Shown: positions 1 through 9,286 of the stretch, piece by piece
How the letters are laid out: each line of letters starts with the position of its first letter
Numbering within the stretch: the first letter of the stretch is position 1
NCBI RefSeq assembly: GCF_004101245.1
Contig: NZ_SCIN01000003.1
Span: forward strand, 62,001 to 126,000
From: Sphingomonas sp. UV9
GTDB taxonomy: Bacteria > Pseudomonadota > Alphaproteobacteria > Sphingomonadales > Sphingomonadaceae
Length of the DNA stretch: 64,000 nt
Direction of reading: 5' to 3'
Translations under genes and position numbers: made by a program
The notes under the pieces: model-generated
What the model was told of the DNA's origin: nothing
What the model saw: the letters and a program-made list of their open reading frames with translations, nothing else
The model's database searches: none

Positions 1-702
1 ACCGGCATCGACCGCGGCGCGCGAGGCACCGACGCCGGCACCGAGCTTGTCCGCCAGCGGATCGATCGTCGCGTGGAACTGCTCGCTCGAGGCCAACGCT
101 CGGCCGCCCGAGACGATGATCTTCGCGCTGGTCAGCTCCGGACGCTCGTTCTTGGCGATCTCGGCGCTGGCGAAGGTCGACAGACCCTTGTCACCGGTCG
201 ACGCGACCGCCTCGATCTCGCCCGAACCACCCTCGGTCGCGGCCTTGGCGAAGGCCGTGCCGCGCACCGTGATGACCTTCTTCGCATCCGACGACTGCAC
301 GGTTGCGATCGCGTTGCCGGCGTAGATCGGACGCGTGAACGTGTCCTCGCTCTCGACCGACAGGATGTCGCTGATCTGCATGACGTCGAGCAAGGCGGCA
401 ACGCGCGGCGCGATGTTCTTGCCGTGCGTGGTCGACGGCGCGAGGAACGCGTCGTGATGGCCCATCAGCTCGACGATCAGCGGCGCGACGTTCTCGGCCA
501 GCGCATGCGCGAACGCGGCGTCGTCGGCGACATGCACCTTGCCGACGCCGGCGATCTTCGCGGCTTCGGCCGCAACGCCGTCGACGCCCTGGCCGGCGAC
601 CAGCAGATGGACTTCGCCAAGCTGGCTTGCCGCCGTGACGGCAGACAGCGTGGCATCCTTGACGGCCGTGCCGTCATGTTCGACCCAGACGAGCGTCTTC
701 AC
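1..702 (-). CDS. etfA: Electron transfer flavoprotein subunit alpha (partial, N-terminal part)
   Basis: ETF alpha takes electrons from acyl-CoA and related dehydrogenases and passes them to ETF-ubiquinone oxidoreductase, as a heterodimer with ETF beta. About 234 codons are visible. The protein begins [11 protein letters not shown] and shows the N-terminal alpha/beta domain; the FAD-binding C-terminal domain lies beyond the window edge. The start is GTG at 702, overlapping the etfB stop as GTGA, so the two subunits are probably translationally coupled. Family identity rests on the N-terminal sequence and on etfB directly upstream. Confidence 0.9.
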   Translation of the reverse strand, partial: MKTLVWVEHDGTAVKDATLSAVTAASQLGEVHLLVAGQGVDGVAAEAAKIAGVGKVHVADDAAFAHALAENVAPLIVELMGHHDAFLAPSTTHGKNIAPRVAALLDVMQISDILSVESEDTFTRPIYAGNAIATVQSSDAKKVITVRGTAFAKAATEGGSGEIEAVASTGDKGLSTFASAEIAKNERPELTSAKIIVSGGRALASSEQFHATIDPLADKLGAGVGASRAAVDAG

Positions 703-1445
703 TTGGTGACTCCCATTTCCTTGAGCTTGCCGACCAGCGCGTCGACATCGGCGACCTTGATCCCGGCCGAGCGCTTGGCGGGCTCGACGACCTTCAGCGT
801 GGTCAGGCGCGGCGTCACGTCGATGCCGAAATCGGCCGGCGTCTTCTGCGCCATCGGCTTCGATTTGGCCTTCATGATGTTCGGCAACGAGGCGTAGCGC
901 GGCTCGTTGAGGCGAAGATCGGTGGTGATGATCGCGGGCAGCTTCAGCGTGTCGGTCTCGGCACCGCCATCGACTTCGCGCGTCACGTGAACCGAACCGT
1001 CGGCGATCTCGACCTTCGACGCGAACGTGCCCTGGCCCCAGTTCAGGATGCCGGCGAGCATCTGCCCGGTCTGGTTGTTGTCGTCGTCGATCGCCTGCTT
1101 GCCGAGGATCACCATGTCGGGCTGTTCCTCCTCGACGATCTTGGCGAGGATCTTGGCAACGCCGAGCGGCTCGACCTTGGTCTCGCTGACGACGAGGATC
1201 GCACGGTCCGCGCCCATCGCTAGCGCGGTGCGCAGCGTTTCCTGGCTTTTCTGCTCGCCGATCGAGACGACGACGATCTCGGTCACGCCCTTGTCCTTCA
1301 GGCGGATCGCTTCTTCGACCGCGATCTCGTCGAATGGGTTCATGCTCATCTTGACGTTCGCCAGATCGACGCCCGTTCCGTCCGCCTTCACGCGAGGCTT
1401 CACGTTGTAGTCAAGCACGCGCTTGACCGGCACCAGCACCTTCAT
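699..1445 (-). CDS. etfB: Electron transfer flavoprotein subunit beta
   Basis: This is the small, AMP-binding subunit of ETF and partner of the etfA product just downstream. The 248-residue length is normal for the family. The ETF-beta signature lies around residues 115–129 ([15 protein letters not shown]) and the conserved AMGAD segment at 76–80. ATG at 1445 is preferred over an in-frame TTG at 1460, because the ribosome binding site (GGAAGGA, seven bases before the ATG) occupies the start of the longer form. The stop overlaps the etfA GTG. Confidence 0.95.
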   Translation of the reverse strand: MKVLVPVKRVLDYNVKPRVKADGTGVDLANVKMSMNPFDEIAVEEAIRLKDKGVTEIVVVSIGEQKSQETLRTALAMGADRAILVVSETKVEPLGVAKILAKIVEEEQPDMVILGKQAIDDDNNQTGQMLAGILNWGQGTFASKVEIADGSVHVTREVDGGAETDTLKLPAIITTDLRLNEPRYASLPNIMKAKSKPMAQKTPADFGIDVTPRLTTLKVVEPAKRSAGIKVADVDALVGKLKEMGVTK

Positions 1446-1610
1446 CGGGATTCCTTCCAAGGTGAATATGTTCGTTTCGCCCGCCGGTCACCCGGCGGCG
1501 TTGACCGGTCAGATGGCGGTTTCGAGCCGTTTTCGCAAGTGCGGTACGGAAAAACGGGGTTGCCGTAGCGTCACGGCGGTAGGCCCGGCAGACCAGTTGG
1601 CATTCCACCG

Positions 1611-1733
1611 ATCCTCCCCCGTCAGGGGGGGTGGCTGGCGCTTGCCAGACGGAGGGGGAGGACACGGTAACGCCTGTTTCGTGTCCTCCCCCTCCGTCAC
1701 CTTCGGCGACACCTCCCCCTGGCGGGGGAGGAT
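1611..1733. repeat. Paired palindromic repeat, family C (full copy)
   Basis: The ends are inverted copies of ATCCTCCCCC..GGGGGAGGAT, and an inner pair (GGAGGGGGAGGACAC and its complement) flanks a short spacer. The same architecture recurs at 60093–60215, with half-copies at 23223–23246 and 29197–29220. It resembles a non-autonomous REP/MITE-type element. No transposase is nearby. Confidence 0.8.
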
Positions 1734-1760
1734 CGCGAGGTGCGTCATGTGATCGAACGA

Positions 1761-1796
1761 AAAAGGGCCCGGACGTTTCCGTCCGAGCCCCGTTTT
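1761..1796 (-). terminator. Rho-independent terminator of sucC
   Basis: On the minus strand a ten-position stem with one mismatch (GGGCTCGGAC pairing with GTCCGGGCCC) closes a six-base loop and is followed by five T residues. It begins about 30 bases after the sucC stop, so sucC appears to end its transcript here rather than read into etfB. Confidence 0.85.
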
Positions 1797-1825
1797 CGCA
1801 GAATCAGTATGCGAAGCGAAGCGCG

Positions 1826-3028
1826 TTACGCCGCGACCTTCTGCACCTCTGCGACGATCTTCTTGGCCGCATCGCCGAGGTCGTTCGCGGGAACGATCGC
1901 CAGGCCGGAGTTCGCGAGGATCTCCTTGCCCTTCTCGACATTGGTGCCCTCGAGGCGGACGACGAGCGGGACCGACAGGTTCACTTCCTTCGCCGCGGCG
2001 ACGATGCCGTCTGCGATGATGTCGCACTTCATGATGCCACCGAAGATGTTGACGAGGATGCCCTTCACGTTCGGATCCGCGAGGATGATCTTGAACGCGG
2101 CCGTCACCTTCTCCTTGTTGGCGCCGCCGCCGACGTCGAGGAAGTTGGCGGGGAACATGCCGTTCAGCTTGATGATGTCCATCGTTGCCATCGCGAGGCC
2201 GGCACCGTTGACCATGCAACCGATGTCGCCGTCGAGCTTGATGTAGGCCAGGTCGTACTTCGACGCTTCGAGCTCTGCGGGATCTTCCTCGGTCTCGTCG
2301 CGAAGCTGCAGCAGGTCCTTGTGGCGGAACAGCGCGTTGCCGTCGAACGCGACCTTCGCGTCGAGCACCATCAGCTTGCCGTCCTTGGTGACGGCGAGCG
2401 GGTTGATCTCGATCTGCTCGGCATCGGTGCCCATGAACGCGTCATACAGCTTCGACGCGGTGCTGGCCGCCTGCTTGGCGAGATCGCCGGTCAGTTCGAG
2501 CGCGGCGGCAACGGCGCGGCCGTGATGCGGCATGAAGCCGGTCGCCTGGTCGATGTCGATCGACTGGATCTTCTCGGGCGTGTCGTGCGCGACCGCCTCG
2601 ATGTCCATGCCGCCTTCGGTCGAGGCCACCATCATCACCCGGCCGGTGGTGCGGTTGAGCGTCAGCGCGAGGTAGAATTCCTTCTCGATGTCGACGCCGT
2701 CGGTAACGTACAGGCGATTGACCTGCTTGCCCGCGTCACCCGTCTGGATCGTGACGAGCGTGTTGCCGAGCATGTCGGTCGCGGCTGCGCGAACCTCGTC
2801 CTCGGTCTTGGCGAGGCGAACGCCGCCCTTGGCGTCGGGGCCGAGCTCGACGAACTTGCCCTTGCCGCGGCCGCCGGCGTGGATCTGCGCCTTGACGACA
2901 TAGAGCGGTCCGGGAAGCTTCTTCGAGGCCTCGACGGCCTCCTCGACGGTCAGCGCCGCGAAACCGGCGGGGACGGGGACGCCGAACTTGGCCAGCAGTT
3001 CCTTGGCCTGGTATTCATGGATGTTCAT
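1826..3028 (-). CDS. sucC: Succinyl-CoA synthetase (ADP-forming) subunit beta
   Basis: The beta subunit of the TCA-cycle succinate–CoA ligase carries the ATP-grasp nucleotide-binding domain and pairs with SucD. The length, 400 residues, is slightly above the usual 385–400. The protein starts [12 protein letters not shown], has the glycine/lysine motif GGRGKGK at 52–58, and near its C-terminus the segment [17 protein letters not shown] 3028 fits the family N-terminus; an in-frame TTG 18 bases upstream is less likely. The sucD gene is not adjacent: a terminator and then etfB follow. Confidence 0.95.
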   Translation of the reverse strand: MNIHEYQAKELLAKFGVPVPAGFAALTVEEAVEASKKLPGPLYVVKAQIHAGGRGKGKFVELGPDAKGGVRLAKTEDEVRAAATDMLGNTLVTIQTGDAGKQVNRLYVTDGVDIEKEFYLALTLNRTTGRVMMVASTEGGMDIEAVAHDTPEKIQSIDIDQATGFMPHHGRAVAAALELTGDLAKQAASTASKLYDAFMGTDAEQIEINPLAVTKDGKLMVLDAKVAFDGNALFRHKDLLQLRDETEEDPAELEASKYDLAYIKLDGDIGCMVNGAGLAMATMDIIKLNGMFPANFLDVGGGANKEKVTAAFKIILADPNVKGILVNIFGGIMKCDIIADGIVAAAKEVNLSVPLVVRLEGTNVEKGKEILANSGLAIVPANDLGDAAKKIVAEVQKVAA

Positions 3029-3263
3029 CGGGAAGGCTCCACGCAATTTTTAGGAAACTCGGGAATTGGTTGGGCGTAAAGCACAGGGCGGGCTGCAAAT
3101 CCACCCTTAAGGCATTTGCAGTTGCGTCTCGTTCGCAACAAGATGCGTTCGAGGGCGTTGCGCGGCGGGATTCTAGTACGGCGCCGAGCGCCGTGACGCG
3201 CGGACCTTTGCCGCTCGTCGGGCCGTTTGCACAATGGTAACCCTTTTCGGGTATCGCAGTGCC

Positions 3264-3593
3264 ATGACACAGCCCGTTTCTCTCGAGCCCACCGATTCGA
3301 CCGGCGAGGAGCTTCGTCAGGCGCTTCGCCGTGCGGTCAAGATGCGCGCGCATCTGCGCGATCGTGGCCAGACCCGGTTCGAGATCGAGGTCACCGACCT
3401 GTCGCTTTCCGGGTTCCGGGCGGAAACGAGCTTTACCTTGTGGCCGGGTACGGTCGTCTGGCTGACGCTACCGGGGCTCGCCGCGCTGGAGGCTGTGGTC
3501 GCCTGGCGCGACAAGTTCAAATATGGCTGCGCGTTCGCCAAGCCGCTGCATCCAGCGGTGTTCGAGCATATCGTGGCGCTGTCGCAGCGATAG
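3264..3593 (+). CDS. PilZ domain-containing protein
   Basis: A small 109-residue protein whose centre fits a PilZ domain, a family that often binds cyclic di-GMP. The conserved D-L-S-L-S-G turn is clear, and an Arg/Lys-rich stretch precedes it where the RxxxR motif is expected, though the spacing is not canonical. This makes c-di-GMP binding uncertain. An in-frame ATG at 3234 would add ten residues; neither start has a strong ribosome binding site. It stands alone, divergent from sucC. Confidence 0.75.
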   Translation: MTQPVSLEPTDSTGEELRQALRRAVKMRAHLRDRGQTRFEIEVTDLSLSGFRAETSFTLWPGTVVWLTLPGLAALEAVVAWRDKFKYGCAFAKPLHPAVFEHIVALSQR

Positions 3594-3602
3594 ACGGCTG
3601 CG

Positions 3603-3677
3603 TTCTCCTGCGAGCGCAGGAGCCCAGGTTATTCAGCGCGGCCTTTAGTTACCTTGGATTCCTGCGTTCGCAGGAAA
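3603..3677. repeat. Paired palindromic repeat, family B
   Basis: Two small hairpins, TCCTGCGAGCGCAGGA and TCCTGCGTTCGCAGGA, face each other across about 45 bases. The layout matches those at 6209–6260 and 33621–33725. It sits between the convergent PilZ gene and prs. Confidence 0.75.
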
Positions 3678-3802
3678 ACGGCCCAAGACGTCGGCAAAGC
3701 CGTCGTCGTCGGACGGTTCTCGCTACGCGCGACCGCCGGCCGTGCCGGGCGCTGACCGCGTTGCGGTCATCGGCGCGGGCGTGGCCGCGCCTGCGTCCGT
3801 CA

Positions 3803-4741
3803 TCAGTCGAACAGGCTGGAGACCGACGTCTCGTCCGCGATCCGCTTGATCGCCTCGCCGAGCAACGGTGCGATCTGGAGGTGGCGAATCTTGCCGTGGG
3901 CGCCCTTGATCACGTCGTGATTGCCGATCGAATCGGTGATCACCAGTTCGCGCAGTTCCGAACCCTCGACCCGCGCCACCGCGCCGCCCGACAGGACGCC
4001 GTGCGTGACATAGGCGACGACGTCCTCCGCGCCCGCGGCCTTCAACGCCGCCGCCGCGTTGCACAACGTGCCCGCCGAATCGACGATATCGTCGATCAGG
4101 ATGCAGAAACGCCCCTCGACCTCGCCTATGATGTTCATGACCTCCGACTCGCCCGCGCGCTCGCGGCGCTTGTCGACGATCGCGAGCGGCGCATTGTCGA
4201 GCCGCTTGGCGAGCACGCGCGCGCGGACCACGCCGCCGACGTCGGGCGACACGACCATCAGGTTCTTGCCTTTGAACCGGGCGAGGATGTCCGCGGACAT
4301 GACGGGCGCCGCGTAGAGATTGTCGGTCGGGATATCGAAGAAGCCCTGGATCTGCCCGGCGTGCAGATCGACCGACAGCACGCGGTTGGCGCCGGCGACG
4401 GTAATCAGGTTGGCGACCAGCTTGGCCGAGATCGGCGTGCGTGGCCCCGGCTTCCGGTCCTGCCGCGCATAGCCCATGTACGGGATCACCGCGGTGATGC
4501 GCCGTGCCGACGCACGCTTCAGCGCGTCGATCATGATGAGCAGTTCCATGAGGTTGTCGTTGGCCGGATAGCCGGTCGACTGGATCACGAACACGTCCTC
4601 GCCGCGGACGTTCTCGTTGATCTCGACGAACACTTCCTCGTCGGCGAACCGGCGCACGCTGACATCGGTCAACGGCGTCTCGAGATAGGCGGCGATCTCC
4701 TGCGCGAGTGGCAGGTTCGAATTGCCGGTCATCAGTTTCAT
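3803..4741 (-). CDS. prs: Ribose-phosphate pyrophosphokinase (PRPP synthetase)
   Basis: Makes PRPP from ribose-5-phosphate and ATP for purine, pyrimidine, histidine, tryptophan and NAD synthesis. The 312-residue protein is of normal length. The pyrophosphate-binding region [12 protein letters not shown] is at 124–135 and the PRPP-binding motif (DDIVDSAGT) at 217–225. ATG 4741 is preceded by GGGGAAG at a good distance. It is divergent from gltX. Confidence 0.97.
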   Translation of the reverse strand: MKLMTGNSNLPLAQEIAAYLETPLTDVSVRRFADEEVFVEINENVRGEDVFVIQSTGYPANDNLMELLIMIDALKRASARRITAVIPYMGYARQDRKPGPRTPISAKLVANLITVAGANRVLSVDLHAGQIQGFFDIPTDNLYAAPVMSADILARFKGKNLMVVSPDVGGVVRARVLAKRLDNAPLAIVDKRRERAGESEVMNIIGEVEGRFCILIDDIVDSAGTLCNAAAALKAAGAEDVVAYVTHGVLSGGAVARVEGSELRELVITDSIGNHDVIKGAHGKIRHLQIAPLLGEAIKRIADETSVSSLFD

Positions 4742-4838
4742 GTAGGTCTTCCCCGCTCGATCTCGCGCACCCCTTAGGCGCAGCTATCGTTCGGTGGAAG
4801 GGTTTGCCCGTTTGCGCCTTGCTACCTACAGCGAAGCC

Positions 4839-6170
4839 ATGACCGTGATTACCCGTTTCGCCCCCTCGCCCACCGGCCGCCTGCATGTCGGCAACATCCG
4901 TACCGCGCTCCACAACTGGATGTTCGCGCGCGCGCAGGGCGGCAAATTCGTGCTGCGGATCGACGATACCGATCCCGAACGCAGCGAAGAGCGGTTCGTC
5001 GAGGCGATCCGCGCCGATCTCGACTGGCTCGGGATGACGCCCGATGCGGAGGAGCGGCAGTCGGCGCGGTTCGCGCTGTACGAGGCGCGGTTCGCCGAGC
5101 TGGTCGCGAGCGGACATGTCTATCCGGCGTACGAGTCTTCGCAGGAGCTCGACCTGAAGCGGAAGATCCAGGCCGGGCGTGGGTTGCCGCCGATCTATGA
5201 TCGCGCTGCGCTGGCGTTGGACGACGACGCGCGCGCGAAGCTGGAGGCGGACGGCGTGAAGCCGCATTGGCGGTTCAAGCTGGATCACGACTCGGCGATC
5301 GACTGGGACGATCTGATCCGCGGGGCTCAGCATTTCGAGGCAAAGACGATGAGCGATCCGGTGATCCGGCGCGCGGACGGATCATGGCTGTACATGCTGC
5401 CGTCGGCGATCGACGATGCCGAGATGGGCGTGACCCACGTCGTGCGCGGCGAGGATCACGTGTCGAACACCGCACTCCAGTTGCAGATGTTCGTGGCGAT
5501 GGGCGCCGAGCCGCCGCGGTTTGCGCATGAGGCGTTGTTGACGGGCGCGGAGGGGAAGCTGTCGAAGCGACTCGGCTCGCTCGGCGTCGATCATTTCCGC
5601 GAGGTCGGGATCGAGCCGCAGGCGGTGCGTGCGCTGCTCGCGCGGATCGGGACGAGCGATCCGGTCGAGCCGATCGCCGACGCCGCGCCGCTGATCGCCG
5701 GGTTCGACTTTGCCCGGTTCGGGCGGGCGCCGGCGCGGTTCGACGAGGCGGAGCTGGCGCAGCTGAACGCGCGGATCCTGCATGGCCTGGCGTATGAGGA
5801 CGTCGCCGAGCGGCTGCCGGCGGGAATGGACGTCGCGGCGTGGGAAGCGGTGCGGCCGAACTTGGTGACGCTGGCGGATGCGGCGGACTGGTGGGGCGTG
5901 ATCGAGGGGCCGGTGGCGGTCGAGGCGAAGGGCGAGGTGGACGCGGCGTATCTCGACCAGGCGCTGGCGGCGGCCGAGGCGATCGATTGGTCGGGCGATC
6001 CCTGGCATGCGCTGACCGCGCGGCTGAAGGCGGAGACGGGGCGCAAGGGCAAGGCGCTGTTCCTGCCGCTGCGGCTCGCGCTGACCGGGCGCGATCATGG
6101 GCCGGACATGGCGGCGCTGCTGCCGTTGATCGGGCGCGAGCGGGCGTTGGCGCGGTTGGCGGCGCGGTGA
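4839..6170 (+). CDS. gltX: Glutamyl-tRNA synthetase (class I)
   Basis: Charges tRNA with glutamate. The 443-residue protein has the class I nucleotide-binding motifs as HVGN (16–19, in place of HIGH) and KLSKR (240–244, in place of KMSKS). FAPSPTG just before the first is diagnostic for GluRS. Alphaproteobacteria usually carry two gltX paralogues, one of which may charge tRNA-Gln for later amidation; the sequence alone does not say which this is. ATG 4839 is chosen because upstream codons do not belong to the conserved N-terminus. Confidence 0.95.
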   Translation: MTVITRFAPSPTGRLHVGNIRTALHNWMFARAQGGKFVLRIDDTDPERSEERFVEAIRADLDWLGMTPDAEERQSARFALYEARFAELVASGHVYPAYESSQELDLKRKIQAGRGLPPIYDRAALALDDDARAKLEADGVKPHWRFKLDHDSAIDWDDLIRGAQHFEAKTMSDPVIRRADGSWLYMLPSAIDDAEMGVTHVVRGEDHVSNTALQLQMFVAMGAEPPRFAHEALLTGAEGKLSKRLGSLGVDHFREVGIEPQAVRALLARIGTSDPVEPIADAAPLIAGFDFARFGRAPARFDEAELAQLNARILHGLAYEDVAERLPAGMDVAAWEAVRPNLVTLADAADWWGVIEGPVAVEAKGEVDAAYLDQALAAAEAIDWSGDPWHALTARLKAETGRKGKALFLPLRLALTGRDHGPDMAALLPLIGRERALARLAAR

Positions 6171-6488
6171 CGCCCGCGCGTTAGATTGCGGCCAACAGAA
6201 GGTAGAATGTTCTCCCGCGAAGGCGGGAGTCCAGACTGGGCTCCCGCCTTCGCGGGAGAACACGGAAGGGTGGGCTGGCGGTCGGGTTGCGTGCGCCGCC
6301 TCTTCAGGTCGTGCTGCTAGGCCCGCTCCACCCCCCCGGCGGAGGCCGGGGTGGGGGTAAAAATGGAAAGACGTGTGTCGCCCCGAACCTTCATTCCCCC
6401 CCCTTGCCTTCAAAATGTAACGATGTACCATCCCATTCAGCGGTATCTACCTCGCCGCCATCCTCGAGGAGATACAGGGGAGACGGAC
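6171..6488. other. Intergenic region before the TonB-like gene
   Basis: These 318 bases hold a family B palindrome pair (6209–6260), a GC-rich CCCCCCGG/CCGGGGTGGGGG palindrome near 6333–6357, and an AT-richer segment near 6400–6430 that may hold the promoter of the next gene. No gene was recognised. Confidence 0.5.
6209..6260. repeat. Paired palindromic repeat, family B
   Basis: TTCTCCCGCGAAGGCGGGAG and its inverted copy CTCCCGCCTTCGCGGGAGAA are separated by about 11 bases, so the whole element can fold as one long hairpin or two short ones. It lies about 40 bases after the gltX stop. Confidence 0.85.
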
Positions 6489-7157
6489 ATGTACGCGGAT
6501 CGACTGAACCGGACGGGCGGATTCAATCCCGGAAGCCTTGGCGTTGCGCTGGTCATCAATGGTGCGGTGATCGGGGCGTTGTTCTTCGCGGCACCGGGAC
6601 TGGTGACGAGTACACCACCCGAGGGGCCGCTCATCACCTATGTTCCGTACACCCCGCCGCCCCCGCCGGAACCGGTGCCGCCCGCCGATCCGCTGGTTCG
6701 CCAGCAGCCGCGCCCCGCCCCGCGTCCCGATGCGCCGATCACGGTGGTGCAGATCCCGCAAACCGAGGGCTTTGCCGTCACCCCCGATCCGCTGCCCTAC
6801 ATACCGCCGATCGGTGTCGAGGGCACCGGAACCGGGACCGTCGCTATCGATCCGCCCAAACCCGCACCGGTCTTCGTCCAGCCGGGGATCGACCCGCGGT
6901 ACGCCGCCGACTTCCAGCCGAGCTATCCGTCAGAGGAACGCCGCGCCGAACGCGAGGGCAAGGTCGTGGTGCGCGTGCTGGTGGGCGTCGATGGCCGCGT
7001 GAAGCAGGTCGAGCGGATCAGCGCGACCACCGACACCTTCTACCGCGCGACGCTCGACCGGGCGATGGCGAAATGGCGGTTCAAGCCCGCGACTCGCGAC
7101 GGCGTGCCGGTCAAGGCGTGGCGATCGATGTCGCTGACCTTCGTCCTGCAGAACTGA
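6489..7157 (+). CDS. TonB family energy-transducing protein
   Basis: A 222-residue periplasm-spanning protein. One membrane segment (about residues 18–38) is followed by a proline-rich linker (PPPPPEPVPP and more) and a C-terminal TonB domain (about 130–222) with the typical segment EGKVVVRVLVGVDGRV. TonB proteins pass the energy of the proton gradient to outer membrane receptors with ExbB/ExbD; those partners are not nearby. ATG 6489 follows GGGGAGA at seven bases, so longer upstream readings are rejected. Confidence 0.9.
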   Translation: MYADRLNRTGGFNPGSLGVALVINGAVIGALFFAAPGLVTSTPPEGPLITYVPYTPPPPPEPVPPADPLVRQQPRPAPRPDAPITVVQIPQTEGFAVTPDPLPYIPPIGVEGTGTGTVAIDPPKPAPVFVQPGIDPRYAADFQPSYPSEERRAEREGKVVVRVLVGVDGRVKQVERISATTDTFYRATLDRAMAKWRFKPATRDGVPVKAWRSMSLTFVLQN

Positions 7158-7233
7158 CCCTGGCGTCTTGCAGAACCAAAGCTGGGGTGCGCGGGGCTGG
7201 CCTCGCCGGCTCCGCACCCCTATCTTCTGCGCC

Positions 7234-7581
7234 ATGGGCCTTTTCCGTCGCTTCTCACCGATCGTCGCCTATCGCGACCTGCGGCTCTTCCTGAGTCAGC
7301 GCCAGCCGTACGAGCTGATCTTTCTCATAGCCGCACTCGGCGTGACGAGCTTCCTGATCTACGCGTTCATGAAGGATTCGTACGTCGAGAAGGAGTATCG
7401 ACCGAACATCGTTTATGTCGAGCAATGGCCGGCCAACCGGACCGATGCTGAGATCATCGCGCAGCAGAAGCTCGACGCGCCGATCCAGGCCAAGAGGCGC
7501 GCCGAGCAGAAGGCGCGCGAGGATGCGCAGCGCGCCTCGTTCAAGCGGTTGGACGACAAGCTCAATAAGATGGGCATCTGA
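7234..7581 (+). CDS. Small membrane protein of unknown function
   Basis: This 115-residue protein begins with a basic, aromatic stretch, has one hydrophobic segment (about residues 27–46), and ends in a charged Lys/Arg/Glu-rich tail that looks helical. No family is recognised. ATG 7234 is preferred over an upstream in-frame start at 7168, which would add 22 low-complexity residues. It ends five bases before ribD and may be co-transcribed with it. Confidence 0.7.
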   Translation: MGLFRRFSPIVAYRDLRLFLSQRQPYELIFLIAALGVTSFLIYAFMKDSYVEKEYRPNIVYVEQWPANRTDAEIIAQQKLDAPIQAKRRAEQKAREDAQRASFKRLDDKLNKMGI

Positions 7582-7586
7582 CCCAA

Positions 7587-8675
7587 GTGCTCGAGGCCCG
7601 CTGGATGGGCGCCGCGCTGGCGCTGGCCGAGCGGGGGCGCGGACGGACCGCGCCCAACCCCGGCGTGGGATGCGTGATCGTCGCGAACGGCCGGGTCGTC
7701 GGACGTGGCTGGACGCAAGCCGGCGGACGACCTCACGCGGAGGCGATGGCGCTGGCCGAAGCGGGCGAGCGCGCGCGTGGGGCGACATGCTACGTCACGC
7801 TCGAGCCCTGCGCGCACGTGTCGCCACGCGGTTCGGCGTGCAGCGACCTCCTGATCGCGGCCGGTGTTTCCCGAGTCGTCGCGGCGATCGAGGACCCGGA
7901 TACGCGGACGTCGGGCTTGGGGTTCGCCCGACTAAAGGCTGCCGGCATCGCGGTAGTAAGCGGCGTACGGTCGAACGAAGCGCGCCGCTCGATGGCAGGG
8001 TTTCTCACGCGCCAAGCTCTCGGGCGGCCTCACGTTACGCTGAAGCTGGCCACGTCGCTCGACGGCTGCATCGCGATGGTGGACGGAACGAGCCGGTGGA
8101 TCACCGGGCCGCAAGCCCGCGCCCATGCGCATCTGGAGCGGAGTCGGCACGAGGCGATTCTCGTCGGACGCGGCACGTACGAGGCCGATGCACCGCGACT
8201 CGATGTGCGATTGCCGGGGTTGGAAGCGCGTGGGCCGGAGCGTGTGATGCTGTCGAGCACCCTTCCGCCAACCCGTCGTTCCAGCGAAAGCTGGAATATT
8301 TCAGTTGGCGACCGCGACGGAACCTCACCGGGAGACCCCAGCTTTCGCTGGGGCGACGGTAATAAGTGGGAGGCCACGGACCGCGAGCACTGGACCGTCA
8401 TCGCCTCCCCGCGAGACATCGCCGCCCTTCCCGCCGTCGACCATATCCTCGTCGAGGGCGGCGCGGCCGTAGCGTCGGCGTTCCTTGCGGCGGATCTGGT
8501 CGATCGCCTGCTGCTCTACCGCGCGCCGATCCTGATCGGAGCCGGCAAGCCCGCACTCGGCGATATCGGCCTCACTGACCTGGGCACTGCGCACAAACGC
8601 TGGGCGTTGGTCGACGCACGACAACTTGGCATGGACCGGCTCGAGGTCTACGAGCGCGAACGAAACGAGGGATAA
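7587..8675 (+). CDS. ribD: Bifunctional riboflavin biosynthesis deaminase/reductase, with an in-frame palindromic repeat
   Basis: Carries out the second (deaminase) and third (reductase) steps of riboflavin synthesis. The zinc deaminase domain shows H50-A-E52, C75 and C85. The reductase domain runs from about 148 to 355 with VEGG at 289–292. The 362-residue length is about 30 above typical; the excess (roughly residues 229–260) is encoded by a family A palindromic repeat at 8274–8359, read without a stop or frameshift. It starts at GTG 7587, and its stop overlaps the ribE ATG (TAATG). Confidence 0.93.
   Translation: MLEARWMGAALALAERGRGRTAPNPGVGCVIVANGRVVGRGWTQAGGRPHAEAMALAEAGERARGATCYVTLEPCAHVSPRGSACSDLLIAAGVSRVVAAIEDPDTRTSGLGFARLKAAGIAVVSGVRSNEARRSMAGFLTRQALGRPHVTLKLATSLDGCIAMVDGTSRWITGPQARAHAHLERSRHEAILVGRGTYEADAPRLDVRLPGLEARGPERVMLSSTLPPTRRSSESWNISVGDRDGTSPGDPSFRWGDGNKWEATDREHWTVIASPRDIAALPAVDHILVEGGAAVASAFLAADLVDRLLLYRAPILIGAGKPALGDIGLTDLGTAHKRWALVDARQLGMDRLEVYERERNEG
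8274..8359. repeat. Paired palindromic repeat, family A, inside ribD
   Basis: Two facing hairpins (CCAGCGAAAGCTGG and CCCCAGCTTTCGCTGGGG) lie about 40 bases apart inside the ribD reading frame. Copies of the same family lie between genes at 13223–13308 and 54301–54384. This one is translated as part of the reductase domain. Confidence 0.9.
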
Positions 8676-9286
8676 TGTTTACCGGAATCGTCACCGACAT
8701 CGGCACTGTCGCGAGCGTGGAGTCGCCCGGCGATACGCGCGTCGTCGTCAGCACCGCCTATGATACCGCGACCGTCGATCTCGGCGCGTCGATTGCATGT
8801 TCGGGCGTCTGCCTGACCGTCGTGGACAAGGGTCCGAACTGGTTCGCTGTCGACGTCTCGGGCGAGACGATCAGCCGCACCGCGAAGGATCAGTGGACGC
8901 AGGGTCGCCAGTTCAACCTCGAACGCGCGATGAAGCTCGGCGACGAGCTTGGCGGCCACATCGTCACCGGGCATGTCGACGGACTCGGCACCGTAGTCGC
9001 GATCACCGAGGAGGGTGGCTCGCACCGCCTCACGGTCCGCGCCGGCCCCGAGATCGCGCCGTTCATCGCGCCCAAGGGTTCGGTGACGGTCGACGGCGTC
9101 TCGCTGACGGTGAACGCCGTCAAAGACGTCGACGGTACGGTCGAATTCGGCCTGAACATCATCCCGCATACCTGGGGCGTGACCACGCTCGGGACGATCC
9201 AGCAGGGCCAATCGGTCAATATCGAGATCGACGTCCTCGCCCGCTATCTCCAACGGATGGAGCATTACCGTGCCACTGCCAGCTGA
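8675..9286 (+). CDS. ribE: Riboflavin synthase alpha subunit
   Basis: Catalyses dismutation of two 6,7-dimethyl-8-ribityllumazine molecules to riboflavin. The 203-residue protein consists of two tandem lumazine-binding barrels: the first starts MFTGIV, and the second begins near GGHIVTGHVDG. The duplicated pattern GVSLTV / GVCLTV is visible in both halves. It is translationally coupled to ribD at one end and overlaps the ribB start by 17 bases at the other. Confidence 0.96.
   Translation: MFTGIVTDIGTVASVESPGDTRVVVSTAYDTATVDLGASIACSGVCLTVVDKGPNWFAVDVSGETISRTAKDQWTQGRQFNLERAMKLGDELGGHIVTGHVDGLGTVVAITEEGGSHRLTVRAGPEIAPFIAPKGSVTVDGVSLTVNAVKDVDGTVEFGLNIIPHTWGVTTLGTIQQGQSVNIEIDVLARYLQRMEHYRATAS

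Larger units (their letters stand above)
1446..1825. other. Intergenic region between etfB and sucC
   Basis: These 380 bases hold no convincing gene. They contain a paired palindromic repeat (1611–1733) and the sucC terminator (1761–1796). What remains before the etfB start must contain the etf promoter, but no clear sigma-70 boxes were recognised. Confidence 0.6.

Noticed and set aside
3063..3227. Possible small gene between sucC and the PilZ gene
   Set aside because: Frames here lack ribosome binding sites and run into the sucC leader.
1631..4777. Long open frames opposite sucC and prs (such as 1631–3079 and 3227–4777 on the plus strand)
   Set aside because: They are frames opened by high GC content on the strand opposite known genes. 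Their products are Arg/Gly/Asp-rich without family similarity and have no ribosome binding sites.
7158..7586. FMN riboswitch ahead of ribD
   Set aside because: The conserved multi-stem pattern was not seen, and another small gene lies directly upstream.
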